Source: Jannaschia aquimarina
GTDB lineage: Bacteria > Pseudomonadota > Alphaproteobacteria > Rhodobacterales > Rhodobacteraceae
Reading direction: 5' to 3'
Assembly (NCBI RefSeq): GCF_000877395.1
Contig: NZ_JYFE01000023.1
Location: 1 to 64,000 of the forward strand
Length of the DNA stretch: 64,000 nucleotides
This document shows positions 1-9,073 of the stretch, one piece after another. The position numbers were made by a program, and so were the translations under genes. Below the pieces are notes generated by a model. That model worked only from the letters and a program-made list of their open reading frames with translations. It did no database searches and had not been told where the DNA came from. Position 1 is the first letter of the stretch. Every line of letters begins with the position of its first letter.

Positions 1-737
<737 letters not shown>

Positions 738-761
738 GGCCTGATAGAAGCGGGACAGCCC

Positions 762-1157
762 GTGCGCGTCGCAGTCCTTCGTGTTCTTCTGGCGCGACCG
801 GGGTTCCATACACGGGTCGCGGCGTCGGGTGTGTTCCTGTTGGTCTGGGTCGCCCAGGCGTGGGAGCAGTATCGTCAGACGACGCTTTTCGGGTCCGAGG
901 GAGATTTGGTGGCCGTGTTCGACAGAATGTGGCTGCCACTTCTGATCTACGGGATCGGCGTCGTCCTGATAGTGTGGATCCCGCTCGTCGCGCTGTTGGG
1001 ATTGCTGGTATTGTCTGGCCTCATCCTGGCGGAATTCGCGGCGTCCGACCGCATACCCCCGGACGTCGTGAATATGATGGTCCCGATCCTGATCGCGACC
1101 GTCCTGCTTGCCGCAGGCTTCGTGCGGCACGTCATGTCACGCGAGCGGGAAGGCTGA
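762..1157 (+). CDS. Small integral membrane protein, function unknown
   Basis: A 131-residue protein starting at GTG 762, 24 bases after the odhB stop, so probably cotranscribed with it. It has three hydrophobic stretches (about residues 18-32, 55-85 and 105-122) with charged ends, giving an Arg-rich cytoplasmic N-terminus and a C-terminus ending in Arg/Glu. I recognise no family motif. Rhodobacterales often carry a small unannotated gene between odhB and lpd; here no lpd follows, and asd is next after about 200 bases with no other gene. The ribosome binding site is weak, so the exact start is uncertain. Confidence 0.55.
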   Translation: MRVAVLRVLLARPGFHTRVAASGVFLLVWVAQAWEQYRQTTLFGSEGDLVAVFDRMWLPLLIYGIGVVLIVWIPLVALLGLLVLSGLILAEFAASDRIPPDVVNMMVPILIATVLLAAGFVRHVMSREREG

Positions 1158-1358
1158 CCGAGGCGCGGGCGGGACAAAGATCATTGGATCGTGGTCGGGA
1201 CAGGCGAGACCGGGAGGACCTGGCGGACCATTCGCGCGACCTGACGTCTTGCGACACGCATCCGTGGCTTTCCCTGAGCTGGTCGGTCACGCCGCTTGCC
1301 CCACGGACGTATCCCGTATAGCCCCCGCCCTCGCTCCCCAACCCATCGGAGAGGATCA

Positions 1359-2381
1359 ATGGGCTACAAGGTCGTCGTCTGCGGCGCCACGGGGAACGTG
1401 GGCCGCGAAATGCTGAATATCCTGGCCGAGCGCCAGTTTCCCGTGGACGAGATCGCCGCTCTGGCGTCGCGCCGTTCGTTGGGTACGGAGGTCAGCTTCG
1501 GCGACAAGACACTCAAGACGAAGGACCTGGCCGAGTTCGACTTCACCGGCTGGGATATCGCCTTCTTCGCCATCGGCTCTGACGGGTCGAAGGAATACGC
1601 GCCCAAGGCCGCGAAGGCCGGATGCGTCGTGATCGACAACTCGTCGCTCTATCGCTACGACCCGGACGTTCCGCTGGTCGTGCCGGAAGTGAACCCGGAA
1701 GCGGTCGAGGGCTATTCGAAGAAGAACATCATCGCGAACCCCAACTGCTCGACGGCGCAGATGGTGGTGGCGCTCAAGCCGCTGCACGACCGCGCCCGGA
1801 TCAAGCGGGTCGTCGTCTCGACGTATCAGTCTGTCTCGGGCTCGGGCAAAGGCGGGATGGACGAGCTGTGGGATCAGACGAAAGCCGTCTACAACCCGAC
1901 CACCGATGTCGAACCCGATGTCTACACCAAGCAGATCGCCTTCAACGTCATTCCCCATATCGACGTCTTCATGGAGGACGGGTCGACCAAGGAAGAGTGG
2001 AAGATGGTCGCCGAGACCAAGAAGATCGTGGATCCGGCGATCAAGGTCACGGCCACCTGCGTGCGCGTCCCGGTCTTCGTCGGTCATTCGGAGTCGATCA
2101 ACATCGAGTTCGAGGACTTCCTCGACGAGGACGAGGCCCGCGACATCCTGCGCGAGGCGCCGGGGATCATGGTGATCGACAAGCGCGAGGACGGCGGCTA
2201 CGTCACCCCGGTTGAATGCGTCGGCGACTTCGCCACCTTCATCAGCCGCATCCGCCAGGATTCCACGATCGAGAACGGTCTGAACCTCTGGTGCGTCTCC
2301 GACAACCTGCGCAAGGGCGCCGCGCTGAACGCGGTACAGATCGCCGAGACGCTGGGCGCACGGGTCCTCAAGAAGGGCTGA
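1359..2381 (+). CDS. asd: Aspartate-semialdehyde dehydrogenase
   Basis: A 340-residue enzyme that reduces aspartyl-4-phosphate to aspartate semialdehyde with NADPH, the branch point to lysine/diaminopimelate, threonine and methionine. The Rossmann motif GATGNVG is at residues 9-15 and the catalytic cysteine sits in NPNCST near residue 130; the length is normal. The ATG at 1359 is chosen because GGAGAGGA lies 4-11 bases before it; an earlier in-frame start at 1296 has no such site and would add a tail not found in the family. A strong hairpin follows the stop, so the gene is probably transcribed alone. Confidence 0.95.
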   Translation: MGYKVVVCGATGNVGREMLNILAERQFPVDEIAALASRRSLGTEVSFGDKTLKTKDLAEFDFTGWDIAFFAIGSDGSKEYAPKAAKAGCVVIDNSSLYRYDPDVPLVVPEVNPEAVEGYSKKNIIANPNCSTAQMVVALKPLHDRARIKRVVVSTYQSVSGSGKGGMDELWDQTKAVYNPTTDVEPDVYTKQIAFNVIPHIDVFMEDGSTKEEWKMVAETKKIVDPAIKVTATCVRVPVFVGHSESINIEFEDFLDEDEARDILREAPGIMVIDKREDGGYVTPVECVGDFATFISRIRQDSTIENGLNLWCVSDNLRKGAALNAVQIAETLGARVLKKG

Positions 2382-2423
2382 TAGGCGATACGGCTTGCCC
2401 CTCGCCTCCGGCCGCGACACGTT

Positions 2424-2452
2424 GGCCCCCGAACGCAATTTCGGGGGCCTTT
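2424..2452 (+). terminator. Hairpin terminator of asd overlapping the MuiA ribosome binding site
   Basis: Perfect 10-bp stem: GGCCCCCGAA (2424-2433), loop of 6 bases, TTCGGGGGCC (2440-2449), then TTT. It lies 43 bases after the asd stop. The right arm contains GGGGG (2443-2447), which is the only ribosome-binding-like sequence before the next ATG at 2455, so folding would also hide that site. Confidence 0.7.
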
Positions 2453-2454
2453 CC

Positions 2455-4083
2455 ATGCGCGCCATCCTTCTCGCCTCTCTTGCCCTGCCCGGCATCGCCT
2501 TTGCCGACGATGTCCCGCTGCGTGCCGGCGTCACCTCCGCCACGATCTACCCCGCAGGTGCCGAAGTCGTGCGCGAGACGCAGGTGGACGTGCCTGAGGG
2601 CGCGCACCGGCTGCTGATCCCCTTCCCGCCCGGAGTGGTTCCCGATGTGGTTCTGGATGGGGCAAGCCTGACGGGGGTCGCGATCCTGCCGGATGCCGGG
2701 CTCGACCTCGAAGCGCTGGATAGCGACGCACAGGCCCGCGCACGGGACGCGGTGGAGGCCGCCGAGAACGAGACCGAAGCGGCGGCCCGGGCCGTCGAGG
2801 CCGCGCGGGCCGAAATCCGGGGGGCAGAGATCCGACTGCGATGGCTCCAGACCCTGACCGGCGGGGGCGAAGGCGGCCTGCGCGCGCCCCGCGATGCAGA
2901 GGGGCTGACCACGCTGCTGGGCACATTGGCCGAGCAGGTCGCGCAGGCAGAGGCCGATCGCGTGGCCGCCTCAGAGGCGGTGTCGGCCGCCGAGGACGCA
3001 CTGACGGAGGCGAGAGAAGCCGAGGCAGAAGCGCGTGCCGCCCTCGCCCGGCTGAGGCCCCTGCCCGAAGACGTTCCAGTTCTGGCCATTTCCGCCGACG
3101 TGCCGGAGGCCGGTGAGATCGACATTCGCATCGAAGGCTTCGACCGCTTCGCCGGTTGGTCGCCGCTCTACGACATGCGGCTGGACACAAAGGAAGGCAC
3201 ACTGGCCCTCGACCGGAAAGCGTCCATTCGTATCGGTGGCGCGGAGCTTTGGTCCGATATCGACCTCGCCCTGTCCACCGCGAACCCCACGCGCGGGACG
3301 GATCCCGCTCCGGCCTTCCCGGACCCGGCCCGTACCGTCAATCCGAACCTGGAGCAGTTTGCGGGGGACGCTGTGGCCGAGCCGCTCGTCATGGAAGAAA
3401 GCGCCCCGATGCAGCGCAGGCTCGCCGCCCCCGCACCCGCGGCGGCACAGGCGGTGAACTACGGATTGTCGCTGACCTACACCTATCCGCGGCCCGTCAC
3501 GCTGGAGCCCGGCGCAGAGGTGGCGATCCTGCTCGATACACTGGCGCTGGAGGCGGAGACCGCGCTGCGCGCCGTGCCACGGCGGGACGAGACAGCCTTC
3601 CTGATGGCGGATGTGACCAACATGACGGCCGAGACGATCCTGCCCGGGCCGATGACCCTCTACCGGGACGGGGACCGGCTGGGCACCGGCAGCGTGCCCC
3701 TGACCCCGCCGGGCGGAGAACTGCAGGTCGGCTTCGGGCCCGTCGACACGATCCAGCTGGAATGGGAACGGCTGACCCGCGACGAGGGGGATACGGGCAT
3801 CTTCCGCACCAACTCGACCTTGCGCGAACGCGTGGCCTTTGTCGTCCGGAACACGGGGGCCGATCCCGAAGAGGTGACCGCCCTCTACTCCCTGCCCTTT
3901 TCCGAGCAGGAAGATGTTGGCGTCGAGGTTGCCGCGCAGCCGGGCCCGAGCGAGATGGACTGGCGCTTCCGGCGTGGCGTCGCCGCATGGGAGATGACGC
4001 TGGAGCCGGGCGAGGAGCGGCGCGTGGAACTGACCTTCGAGATCGACTGGCCCGAGGGCCAACAGCTTCGCTGGCAGCCCTAG
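2455..4083 (+). CDS. Secreted DUF4139/MuiA-family (mucoidy inhibitor A-like) protein
   Basis: A 542-residue protein with a signal peptide (cleavage about IAFA-DD, residue 19). The N-terminal DUF4140-like segment contains an alanine/glutamate-rich coiled coil (about residues 85-205) and is followed by the beta-rich DUF4139 domain, which includes YGLSLTYTYP around residue 340. The family is named for an effect on mucoid (capsule-related) phenotype in enterobacteria; no biochemical activity is established. The start is taken at ATG 2455 because only this gives a signal peptide; a TTG further upstream is open but runs through the terminator. It has no obvious operon partner; the next genes are on the opposite strand. 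Confidence 0.85.
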   Translation: MRAILLASLALPGIAFADDVPLRAGVTSATIYPAGAEVVRETQVDVPEGAHRLLIPFPPGVVPDVVLDGASLTGVAILPDAGLDLEALDSDAQARARDAVEAAENETEAAARAVEAARAEIRGAEIRLRWLQTLTGGGEGGLRAPRDAEGLTTLLGTLAEQVAQAEADRVAASEAVSAAEDALTEAREAEAEARAALARLRPLPEDVPVLAISADVPEAGEIDIRIEGFDRFAGWSPLYDMRLDTKEGTLALDRKASIRIGGAELWSDIDLALSTANPTRGTDPAPAFPDPARTVNPNLEQFAGDAVAEPLVMEESAPMQRRLAAPAPAAAQAVNYGLSLTYTYPRPVTLEPGAEVAILLDTLALEAETALRAVPRRDETAFLMADVTNMTAETILPGPMTLYRDGDRLGTGSVPLTPPGGELQVGFGPVDTIQLEWERLTRDEGDTGIFRTNSTLRERVAFVVRNTGADPEEVTALYSLPFSEQEDVGVEVAAQPGPSEMDWRFRRGVAAWEMTLEPGEERRVELTFEIDWPEGQQLRWQP

Positions 4084-4111
4084 CCTTCGACAGACCCGCG
4101 GGTCGGCCGGA

Positions 4112-4423
4112 TCAGAACCGTTCGGCCCGCAGGACCTCGCAATCCGTGATCGAGACCACGCCGATGTGGGGTTTCACCACCGCGAAGGCCGCGTCCAGCA
4201 GCGTGTCCAGCCGTTCGGCCCGGACGATACAGACGAACGCCAGCATCCCTTGCGCCCGTCCGACCTGTCCGGCCCGCGACCAGGTCCCGGATCGACCCGA
4301 CCCGCCCTGCACCGGAAGGATCGTGTAGCCCGTCACATCGACCTTGCGCAGCGCCTCGCTCAGTCGCCGTTCCATGATGGCTTCGATGATGATCTCGACG
4401 CGCTTGGCGGGATGGGTATCCAT
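4112..4423 (-). CDS. PII-like regulator of the SbtB type
   Basis: A 103-residue protein with the ferredoxin-like pattern of PII proteins: beta strand, helix with IMERRLSEALRKVDVTGYTILP, a Gly/Ser/Arg-rich T-loop region (GGSGRSG, about residues 40-46), and a second strand-helix repeat. In cyanobacteria SbtB binds adenine nucleotides, including cAMP, and gates SbtA. It lies one base after the sbtA stop on the same strand, which strongly supports the pairing. The C-terminal CGPEGC-type redox loop of many cyanobacterial SbtB proteins is absent; the chain ends EVLRAERF. Could also be another PII-like protein, but the neighbour decides the call. Confidence 0.8.
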   Translation of the reverse strand: MDTHPAKRVEIIIEAIMERRLSEALRKVDVTGYTILPVQGGSGRSGTWSRAGQVGRAQGMLAFVCIVRAERLDTLLDAAFAVVKPHIGVVSITDCEVLRAERF

Positions 4424-4424
4424 G

Positions 4425-5399
4425 TCAGCCTCCGGCGATCATGTGGGCAGCGGCGAGATAGACGCCCAGCCCGATGGTCAGATTGAAGGGAAAGGTCACG
4501 CCCAGCGAAAGCGTGAGGTAGATCGACGGGTTCGCCTCTGGCAGCGCCACGCGCATGGCCGCGGGGACGGCGATATAGCTGGCCGATGCCCCCAGGACCG
4601 CCATCAGCATCGCACTGCCCGGGTTGAGCCCCAGCAGGAAGGCCGCGGCCAGCCCGGCCGTGGCGCCGACCAGCGGCATCGTGACGCCGAAGGCGAGCAG
4701 ACCGGCGGTCAGAATGCCCCGCGCCTCGCGCAGGCCACGTCCCGCGACGAGGCCCATATCCAGCAGGAACAAGCAGAGTACGCCCTGAAAGGGCGCTTCG
4801 ATGAAGGCGGAGATGCGGGCCATACCGTCCTGCCCCGTGATCCAGCCGATGAAGAAGGCTCCGACCAGAAGAACGATAGAGCCGTTCAGCACGATTTCCC
4901 GCCAGAGATCCGCATCCATGTCACGCCCGTCGCCGGATCGCGCGACGAGCCAGAGCGCGGACAGGATCGCAGGCGCCTCCATCACGGCGGCGACGGCGAC
5001 CATCCAGCCATCCGGGTTGAGACCCGCACTCTGGGCGACAGAGGTGCCGGCCACGAAGGTCACGATCGAGATCGAGCCGTAATGCGCAGCCACCGCGGCC
5101 GCATCCAGCGGCGTGAGGCCGGTCATCGCCCGAAGCAGCGCGAAGGCCACGAACGGCAGCGCGGCCGACAGCACGAGGCCCGCAAGGAGCGCCCCGACGA
5201 GTTGCCAGCCCAGACCTGCCTCGGCCACCGAGACGCCGCCTTTGAAGCCGATGGCGAAGAGCAGATAGATCGACAGGCCCTTGGCGATCGCTTCGGGGAT
5301 GGACAGGTCCGATCGGGCCAGCGCGGCGACGACGCCGAGCGCGAAGCTCAGGATGACCGGCGACAACAGGTTCGCGAGCGCCAGATCGACCACGTTCAT
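4425..5399 (-). CDS. sbtA: SbtA-family sodium-dependent bicarbonate transporter
   Basis: A 324-residue polytopic membrane protein with about ten hydrophobic segments in two inverted halves, matching the SbtA (DUF897) family in length and in motifs such as the N-terminal LSPVILSFALGV and the FAIGFKGG stretch near residue 50. Cyanobacterial SbtA imports bicarbonate with sodium across the inner membrane. It sits between carbonic anhydrase (21 bases upstream) and an SbtB-like PII gene (1 base downstream), so the three are likely one transcript devoted to inorganic-carbon supply. Substrate specificity outside cyanobacteria is inferred, not shown. Confidence 0.88.
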   Translation of the reverse strand: MNVVDLALANLLSPVILSFALGVVAALARSDLSIPEAIAKGLSIYLLFAIGFKGGVSVAEAGLGWQLVGALLAGLVLSAALPFVAFALLRAMTGLTPLDAAAVAAHYGSISIVTFVAGTSVAQSAGLNPDGWMVAVAAVMEAPAILSALWLVARSGDGRDMDADLWREIVLNGSIVLLVGAFFIGWITGQDGMARISAFIEAPFQGVLCLFLLDMGLVAGRGLREARGILTAGLLAFGVTMPLVGATAGLAAAFLLGLNPGSAMLMAVLGASASYIAVPAAMRVALPEANPSIYLTLSLGVTFPFNLTIGLGVYLAAAHMIAGG

Positions 5400-5420
5400 C
5401 GGAGAACCCGCCGGATCACG

Positions 5421-6068
5421 TCAAAGCGCAACAAAGGCGTCCGCGGCCGGATCGTAGGCTTCAAGGACGCCGGACGAGATATCGTTCCACAACCCGTGCA
5501 AGGCGAGGTCGCCCGCCTCGACCGCGGCGGCGACGAAAGGGAACGTCATCAGGTTTTCGAGGGAGACCAGGACGGCACGTTTTTCGAGCGCCGTCGGTCG
5601 GATTGCGAGGTCGAGGTCCTTCACGGACTCGTAGCCGGGACGGAGGATGTCCATCCAGCGGCCCACGTAACTGTCGTCGTCGTCCAGTTCCGGAGCTGCG
5701 CCCTCGCACATCTCGGCACAGGCCGCGACGCCGCCGCAGCGGGAATGGCCCACGACGATGATCTGGCTGACATGCAGGCCCGTCACGGCATATTCTACGG
5801 CGGCAGACGTCCCGTGTTGCCCGGCGCCGGGATCATGGGACGGCACGAGGCCGGCGATGTTGCGATGGATGAAGAACTCGCCCTGCTCCGCTCCGAAGAT
5901 CGACGTGACATGAACCCGGCTGTCGCAACAGGCGATGATCATCGCGCGCGGCCGCTGCCCCTCGGCGGCAAGGCGGCGATACCAGGCTGCATTCTGCGCA
6001 TAGGTGGTGGCCTTCCATCCGTGATATCGCTGGATCAGGGATGGAGGGAGCGGGCTGGCATGCTTCAT
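5421..6068 (-). CDS. Beta-class carbonic anhydrase
   Basis: A 215-residue enzyme interconverting CO2 and bicarbonate. The zinc ligands are visible: CCDSR (residues 47-51, Cys plus the Asp/Arg dyad) and GHSRCGG (His108, Cys111), with the GEFFIHRNIAGLVP stretch between. The start is ATG 6068, preceded by AAGAGGA; the frame stays open for a long way upstream but crosses other genes on the other strand. It is the first gene of the probable operon carbonic anhydrase-sbtA-sbtB, transcribed from the 123-base divergent region shared with the next gene on plus. Confidence 0.93.
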   Translation of the reverse strand: MKHASPLPPSLIQRYHGWKATTYAQNAAWYRRLAAEGQRPRAMIIACCDSRVHVTSIFGAEQGEFFIHRNIAGLVPSHDPGAGQHGTSAAVEYAVTGLHVSQIIVVGHSRCGGVAACAEMCEGAAPELDDDDSYVGRWMDILRPGYESVKDLDLAIRPTALEKRAVLVSLENLMTFPFVAAAVEAGDLALHGLWNDISSGVLEAYDPAADAFVAL

Positions 6069-6191
6069 GGGTCGTCCTCTTGGCGGGTCCGCACTACCGT
6101 CCTCCGCGCGTTCGTGCAATTCGACCATTTCCACCCTAGGCCGCCCGGCCCACGCCATGATCGCGCCCTGATCCCGGGTGACCTTCCGAGC

Positions 6192-6635
6192 ATGGCACAG
6201 ATCGTTCCCTTCTCCTCCGCAAGCTCCAACGGCGGCACCGCGTCGCTCCTGCCCCGCGAACCGATGCAGATCGACACCCGACGCTTGCGGGCCGTCTGCG
6301 ACGCCCACGGCGCCGCCGCCGAAGAAACCATCGCAGCGGCGCTCTTCCGGATCGAGGAACGTCTCATCCTCGCATCCTGGCAAATCGAGAAATTCGAGTT
6401 GGGCGGTCTTCGCCGGACCGCGACCGAGTTGGTCGACTTGTCCGGTGAACTGGGCCTCGTCTCGCTCGAACAGGCCGCGGGCGCCGTGATCGAAGTGCTC
6501 GACAGACCGGATCCCGCGCAAGAAGAGACGACGCTTGCCGCCGTCGCCGCTCGGCTGGCCCGGATGGGACAGGCCGGATCTCTCGGGCATTGGGATCTGA
6601 CGGGGGACAGCGGCCCGGACGGCTTCGCCTCCTGA
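6192..6635 (+). CDS. Conserved-looking helical protein of unknown function, Hpt-like
   Basis: A 147-residue protein, divergent from the carbonic anhydrase gene. Residues about 35-125 are predicted helical and follow the spacing of a histidine phosphotransfer (Hpt) domain, with LRRTATELVDLSGELGL in the place of the usual His-x-x-Lys-Gly helix, but with no histidine there. That makes it at best a degenerate Hpt, which is inference from pattern only. The N- and C-terminal ends are low-complexity. An M17 aminopeptidase starts 117 bases downstream on the same strand. The start at ATG 6192 avoids overlap with the divergent gene; the frame upstream is a shadow. Confidence 0.6.
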   Translation: MAQIVPFSSASSNGGTASLLPREPMQIDTRRLRAVCDAHGAAAEETIAAALFRIEERLILASWQIEKFELGGLRRTATELVDLSGELGLVSLEQAAGAVIEVLDRPDPAQEETTLAAVAARLARMGQAGSLGHWDLTGDSGPDGFAS

Positions 6636-6752
6636 GACGACAGGCAGGGCATGGCCGTCCTGCATCGCCCCGACCTCGCCATGCGCCGTTCCTCTTGCGG
6701 TGGCGCGCAGCGGGCCTAGGGTCCGCGCAGCCGTTCCTGCTGCGAGAACCCG

Positions 6753-8156
6753 ATGAGCGCCCCCCTTTTCGCCGATCCCGATACACGAGCCATCCCGCTT
6801 CGACCCGTCTGGAGCGACGATCTGGAGGCGTGGCTCGCCGATCAGGACGAGCCGGCGAGGGATTGGGTCGAGGCCACGGGTTTCCGCGCCAAGGCCGGCG
6901 AACTCTGCCGGATACCCGGACCCGATCTGACGGTCTCGCGCGTCCTTCTTGGCATGGGGCGCCGGACGACCCGCCGCCGCACGCGCTTTGCCGTCGCGCG
7001 GGCCGCCAGGGCGCTGTCGGAGGGGACCTACAGGCTCGACGGCGAAATGACGGTCAACGACACGGAAGAAGCCGCGCTCGGCTGGCTGCTCTCGGGCTAC
7101 CGGTTCACCCGCTACAGGCCCGGCGACGGCGGATCGCATCCCGGCCTGATCGCACCGCGCGGCGTCGATGCTTCGCGCCTCGAAACGATCGCGGAGGGCG
7201 AGTTCCTGACACGGGACCTCATCAACACGCCCGCGCAGGACATGGGCCCCGATGAGCTGGAGCACGCGGCCCACGACCTGGCCCGCCGTCACCAGGCCAC
7301 CTGCACCGTCACGACCGGCGACGACCTGCTGAACTCCGATCTGCCGCTGATCCACGCTGTCGGACGGGCGAGCACCCGTGCCCCACGGCTGATTGACCTG
7401 ACATGGGGAGCCGAAGACGCCCCAAAGCTGACGCTGGTCGGAAAGGGCGTGTGCTTCGACACGGGCGGGCTGAACCTGAAACCGGCATCGTCGATGGGAT
7501 TGATGAAAAAGGACATGGGCGGCGCGGCGACCGTCCTGGGCCTGGCGTATATGGTCATGGCGAGCGGTCTGGACCTGCGCCTCCGGGTCCTGATCCCCGC
7601 GGTCGAGAATGCCGTCGCGGGCAACGCATTCCGTCCCGGCGACGTCCTGACGTCCCGTTCGGGAAAGACGGTGGAGATCAACAACACCGACGCCGAGGGG
7701 CGGCTGGTCCTTGCCGATGCCCTGACCGTCGCAACCGAAGACGAGGATGCGCGCCCCGATCTGCTGGTCTGCATGGCCACGCTCACAGGTGCAGCGCGTG
7801 TCGCTCTGGGTCCGGACCTCGCCCCGTTCTATACCGACGACGATGCGCTGGCGATGGCGCTGGCCCATGCGGCCGCGCGCGTCCGCGATCCGGTCTGGCG
7901 GATGCCGTTCCACCGGCCCTACGAGACCATGATCGAACCCGGCATCGCGGACCTGGACAACGCGCCGTCAGGCGGTTTCGCCGGATCGGTCACGGCCGCG
8001 CTGTTCCTCGACAGGTTCGTCCCGGACGCCGTGCGGTTCGCGCATTTCGACATCTATGGCTGGAACCCGACTGCGGCGCCCGCGCGCCCCAAGGGCGGCG
8101 TCGGCCAGGGGGCACGCGCCTTGTTCGAAGCGTTGCCCAAGGTCCTCGCCCGATGA
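6753..8156 (+). CDS. Leucyl aminopeptidase family protein (M17)
   Basis: A 467-residue two-metal aminopeptidase of the M17 family, releasing N-terminal residues from peptides in the cytoplasm. The metal-binding core is intact: GKGVCFDTGGLNLKP (about residue 230), MKKDMGGAA (about 250) and the signature NTDAEGRLVLADAL (about 310). The N-terminal domain is shorter and more divergent than in E. coli PepA, as in the second M17 type common in alphaproteobacteria. Its stop overlaps the start of the next gene (ATGA), so the pair should be translationally coupled, suggesting that peptides released by the NlpC/P60 enzyme and this peptidase act in one recycling process (inference). Confidence 0.92.
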   Translation: MSAPLFADPDTRAIPLRPVWSDDLEAWLADQDEPARDWVEATGFRAKAGELCRIPGPDLTVSRVLLGMGRRTTRRRTRFAVARAARALSEGTYRLDGEMTVNDTEEAALGWLLSGYRFTRYRPGDGGSHPGLIAPRGVDASRLETIAEGEFLTRDLINTPAQDMGPDELEHAAHDLARRHQATCTVTTGDDLLNSDLPLIHAVGRASTRAPRLIDLTWGAEDAPKLTLVGKGVCFDTGGLNLKPASSMGLMKKDMGGAATVLGLAYMVMASGLDLRLRVLIPAVENAVAGNAFRPGDVLTSRSGKTVEINNTDAEGRLVLADALTVATEDEDARPDLLVCMATLTGAARVALGPDLAPFYTDDDALAMALAHAAARVRDPVWRMPFHRPYETMIEPGIADLDNAPSGGFAGSVTAALFLDRFVPDAVRFAHFDIYGWNPTAAPARPKGGVGQGARALFEALPKVLAR

Positions 8157-9007
8157 CGCAAGACCCGCGGACCACACCAGCGAACGGACATGCGGCCGCG
8201 TCCGAACTGCGGGGCAAGGTCGAAGCCGCGCGTTACGTGAAGGGCACGATGAAGACGGTGCGCCAGCCGCTGGCGAACCTGCTCGACAAGCCGCGCGGCG
8301 AGCGGACAAGCCAGTTGCTCTATGGCGAGACGTTCCGGGTGATCGACGAGCGGGAAGGATACTCCTTCGGACAGGGTTTGCGCGACGGGTATTGCGGATG
8401 GGTCGCGACGACCGCGCTTGCGCGCCATGAAGAGGCGACCCACTGGATCGCGGCACCCGCGACGCATCTCTACGTCAAGCCGAGCCTGCGCGCGCAACCG
8501 GAAGTGTCGCTCTATTGCGGCAGCCGCGTCCGCGTCGTCTCCGAGCAGGGCGACTTCTGCAAGCTCTCGACCGGGCACCACGCCCCGGTTCAGCATCTGC
8601 GGCTTTTGCGTCAGACCTATATGGATGCGGTCCGTCTGGCGGACCTGTTTTTGGGGACGCCGTATCTCTGGGGCGGCGTCTCGCCCTGGGGGGTGGATTG
8701 TTCCGGTCTGGTACAACGCGCGCTGCTGGGCGCGGGTCACGAATGCCCGCGCGACTCGGATCAGCAGATGGCCGAACTCGGGCGGCCTCTCTTGGGCGGA
8801 GAAGACCTGAAGCGTGGCGACCTCATCTTCTGGAAGGGCCATGTCGGTATCCTCGCCAGCCCGACCCGGCTGCTCCACGCGAACGCCTACACGATGTCGG
8901 TGGCCTACGAGAATCTGGGCGAGGCGATTGAGCGCATCGCCCGAAGTTCCGGGCCCGGACAGGGCAGCGGAGAGGTTCTTGCGATAAAGCGGTTGGAACG
9001 TCTCTGA
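8153..9007 (+). CDS. NlpC/P60 family peptidase with SH3-like N-terminal repeats
   Basis: A 284-residue protein. The N-terminal half (residues about 30-145) contains two bacterial SH3-like repeats ending in Trp-Val and Val-rich strands; the C-terminal NlpC/P60 domain has the catalytic cysteine in WGVDCSGL (about residue 183) and the histidine in GHVGIL (about 229). Family members cleave gamma-D-Glu-diamino acid bonds of peptidoglycan stem peptides. No signal peptide or membrane segment is visible, so it is probably cytoplasmic and acts in murein peptide recycling, like the dipeptidyl-peptidase VI type. ATGA overlap with the aminopeptidase gene; a hairpin follows the stop. Confidence 0.88.
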   Translation: MTQDPRTTPANGHAAASELRGKVEAARYVKGTMKTVRQPLANLLDKPRGERTSQLLYGETFRVIDEREGYSFGQGLRDGYCGWVATTALARHEEATHWIAAPATHLYVKPSLRAQPEVSLYCGSRVRVVSEQGDFCKLSTGHHAPVQHLRLLRQTYMDAVRLADLFLGTPYLWGGVSPWGVDCSGLVQRALLGAGHECPRDSDQQMAELGRPLLGGEDLKRGDLIFWKGHVGILASPTRLLHANAYTMSVAYENLGEAIERIARSSGPGQGSGEVLAIKRLERL

Positions 9008-9013
9008 ACGTGC

Positions 9014-9041
9014 GGGGGCGGCACCGCTTGGTGCCACCCCC
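9014..9041. terminator. Hairpin between converging genes
   Basis: GGGGG (9014-9018) and GGCACC (9020-9025) pair with GGTGCC (9030-9035) and CCCCC (9037-9041), with one C/A mismatch and a 4-base loop. It lies between the NlpC/P60 gene on plus and the acidic orphan on minus. There is no T run on either side, so termination is inferred from position. Confidence 0.5.
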
Positions 9042-9073
9042 ATCGGACCCACGACGGGTCTGGATCGGTGTGA

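Noticed and set aside
4344-6635. A 763-codon plus-strand open frame across the sbtA and carbonic anhydrase genes
   Set aside because: It is antisense to two well-supported enzymes, has the Arg/Gly/His-rich composition of a high-GC shadow frame, and only its last 147 codons (from ATG 6192) form a plausible protein.
5421-7913. Long N-terminal extension of the carbonic anhydrase frame
   Set aside because: The extra 600 codons run antisense to the aminopeptidase and have shadow composition; ATG 6068 has a good ribosome binding site.
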